From JAAGZL01 sp050297535 (lineage in GTDB: Bacteria; Pseudomonadota; Gammaproteobacteria; Chromatiales; Chromatiaceae): 64,000 nt of DNA. Positions 63,999-64,000 of the stretch are shown here, one piece after another. The DNA lies in the NCBI GenBank assembly GCA_050297535.1, contig JBNKSV010000003.1, positions 1 through 64,000 of the forward strand. The letters run 5' to 3'. Under the pieces are notes generated by a model. That model had not been told where the DNA came from, did no database searches, and saw only the letters and a list, made by a program, of their open reading frames with translations. Position numbers and translations under genes: made by a program. Position 1 is the stretch's first letter. The number at the start of each line of letters is the position of its first letter.

Positions 63999-64000
63999 GA

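Overview
The window reads as the chromosome of a free-living or symbiotic gammaproteobacterium, most likely a sulfur oxidiser. Gammaproteobacterial markers are rapA, hflD next to mnmA, ihfB after rpsA, zapE, rluE, and a tmRNA whose tag (ANDDNYALAA) is one residue from the E. coli tag. The block yciK-(mupP/gph)-ubiG-mtaD / mtnA-gyrA-serC-pheA-hisC-tyrA-aroA-cmk-rpsA-ihfB matches the order I recall from Pseudomonas. A stand-alone ATP sulfurylase of the single-subunit type used by sulfur oxidisers (13.5 kb) points to sulfur lithotrophy. The species cannot be named from this window alone.

Layout. 0-4 kb: YciI, DUF2238, an NTF2-like protein and the conserved membrane trio DUF2157-DUF4401-GDYXXLXY. 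4-11.5 kb: a chemoreceptor, a VOC protein, exonuclease III, ZapE, a GAF/HD-GYP protein, a FadL-type porin and MepA. 11.5-12.9 kb: a 49-codon membrane ORF behind a nested dyad, then tmRNA with its 3' end and terminator duplicated 167 bp downstream. 12.9-20.7 kb: a ComEA-like protein, sat, a VPLPA-CTERM surface protein, an ADP-ribose pyrophosphatase and an iorA-iorB-paaK-ACT operon. 20.8-28.7 kb: rapA, a GacA-box-controlled Rsm/Csr-like sRNA candidate, MscS, a short secretin-like protein, a PLD-like protein, purB, a palindromic repeat and a repeat-rich lipoprotein. 28.7-36.4 kb (minus strand): hflD, mnmA, rluE, a diguanylate cyclase, yciK, mupP/gph, ubiG and mtaD. 36.5-51.5 kb (plus strand): methionine salvage, gyrA, serine and aromatic amino acid synthesis, cmk, rpsA, ihfB and pabB. 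51.5-64 kb: a sensor-less histidine kinase with a TPR response regulator, a GlpD/GDPD pair, a Cache chemoreceptor, and an AddB-like nuclease followed by an AddA-like helicase-nuclease.

How the genes fit together. SerC and SerA make serine. PheA, TyrA, HisC and AroA make chorismate and the aromatic amino acids, and PabB diverts chorismate to folate. MtaD and MtnA fit the MTA-deaminase route of methionine salvage. IorAB and PaaK would turn aryl-pyruvates into aryl-acetyl-CoA. GDPD feeds glycerol-3-phosphate to GlpD. The last two genes form a RecBCD/AddAB-type break-repair machine.

The most interesting item is non-coding. Between rapA and mscS there is a GacA-type upstream box, a sigma70 promoter with 17-bp spacing, hairpins displaying AUGGA in their loops, and a strong intrinsic terminator. 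This is the architecture of an RsmY/RsmZ/CsrB sRNA. No transposase, integrase, CRISPR array, tRNA or rRNA was found.
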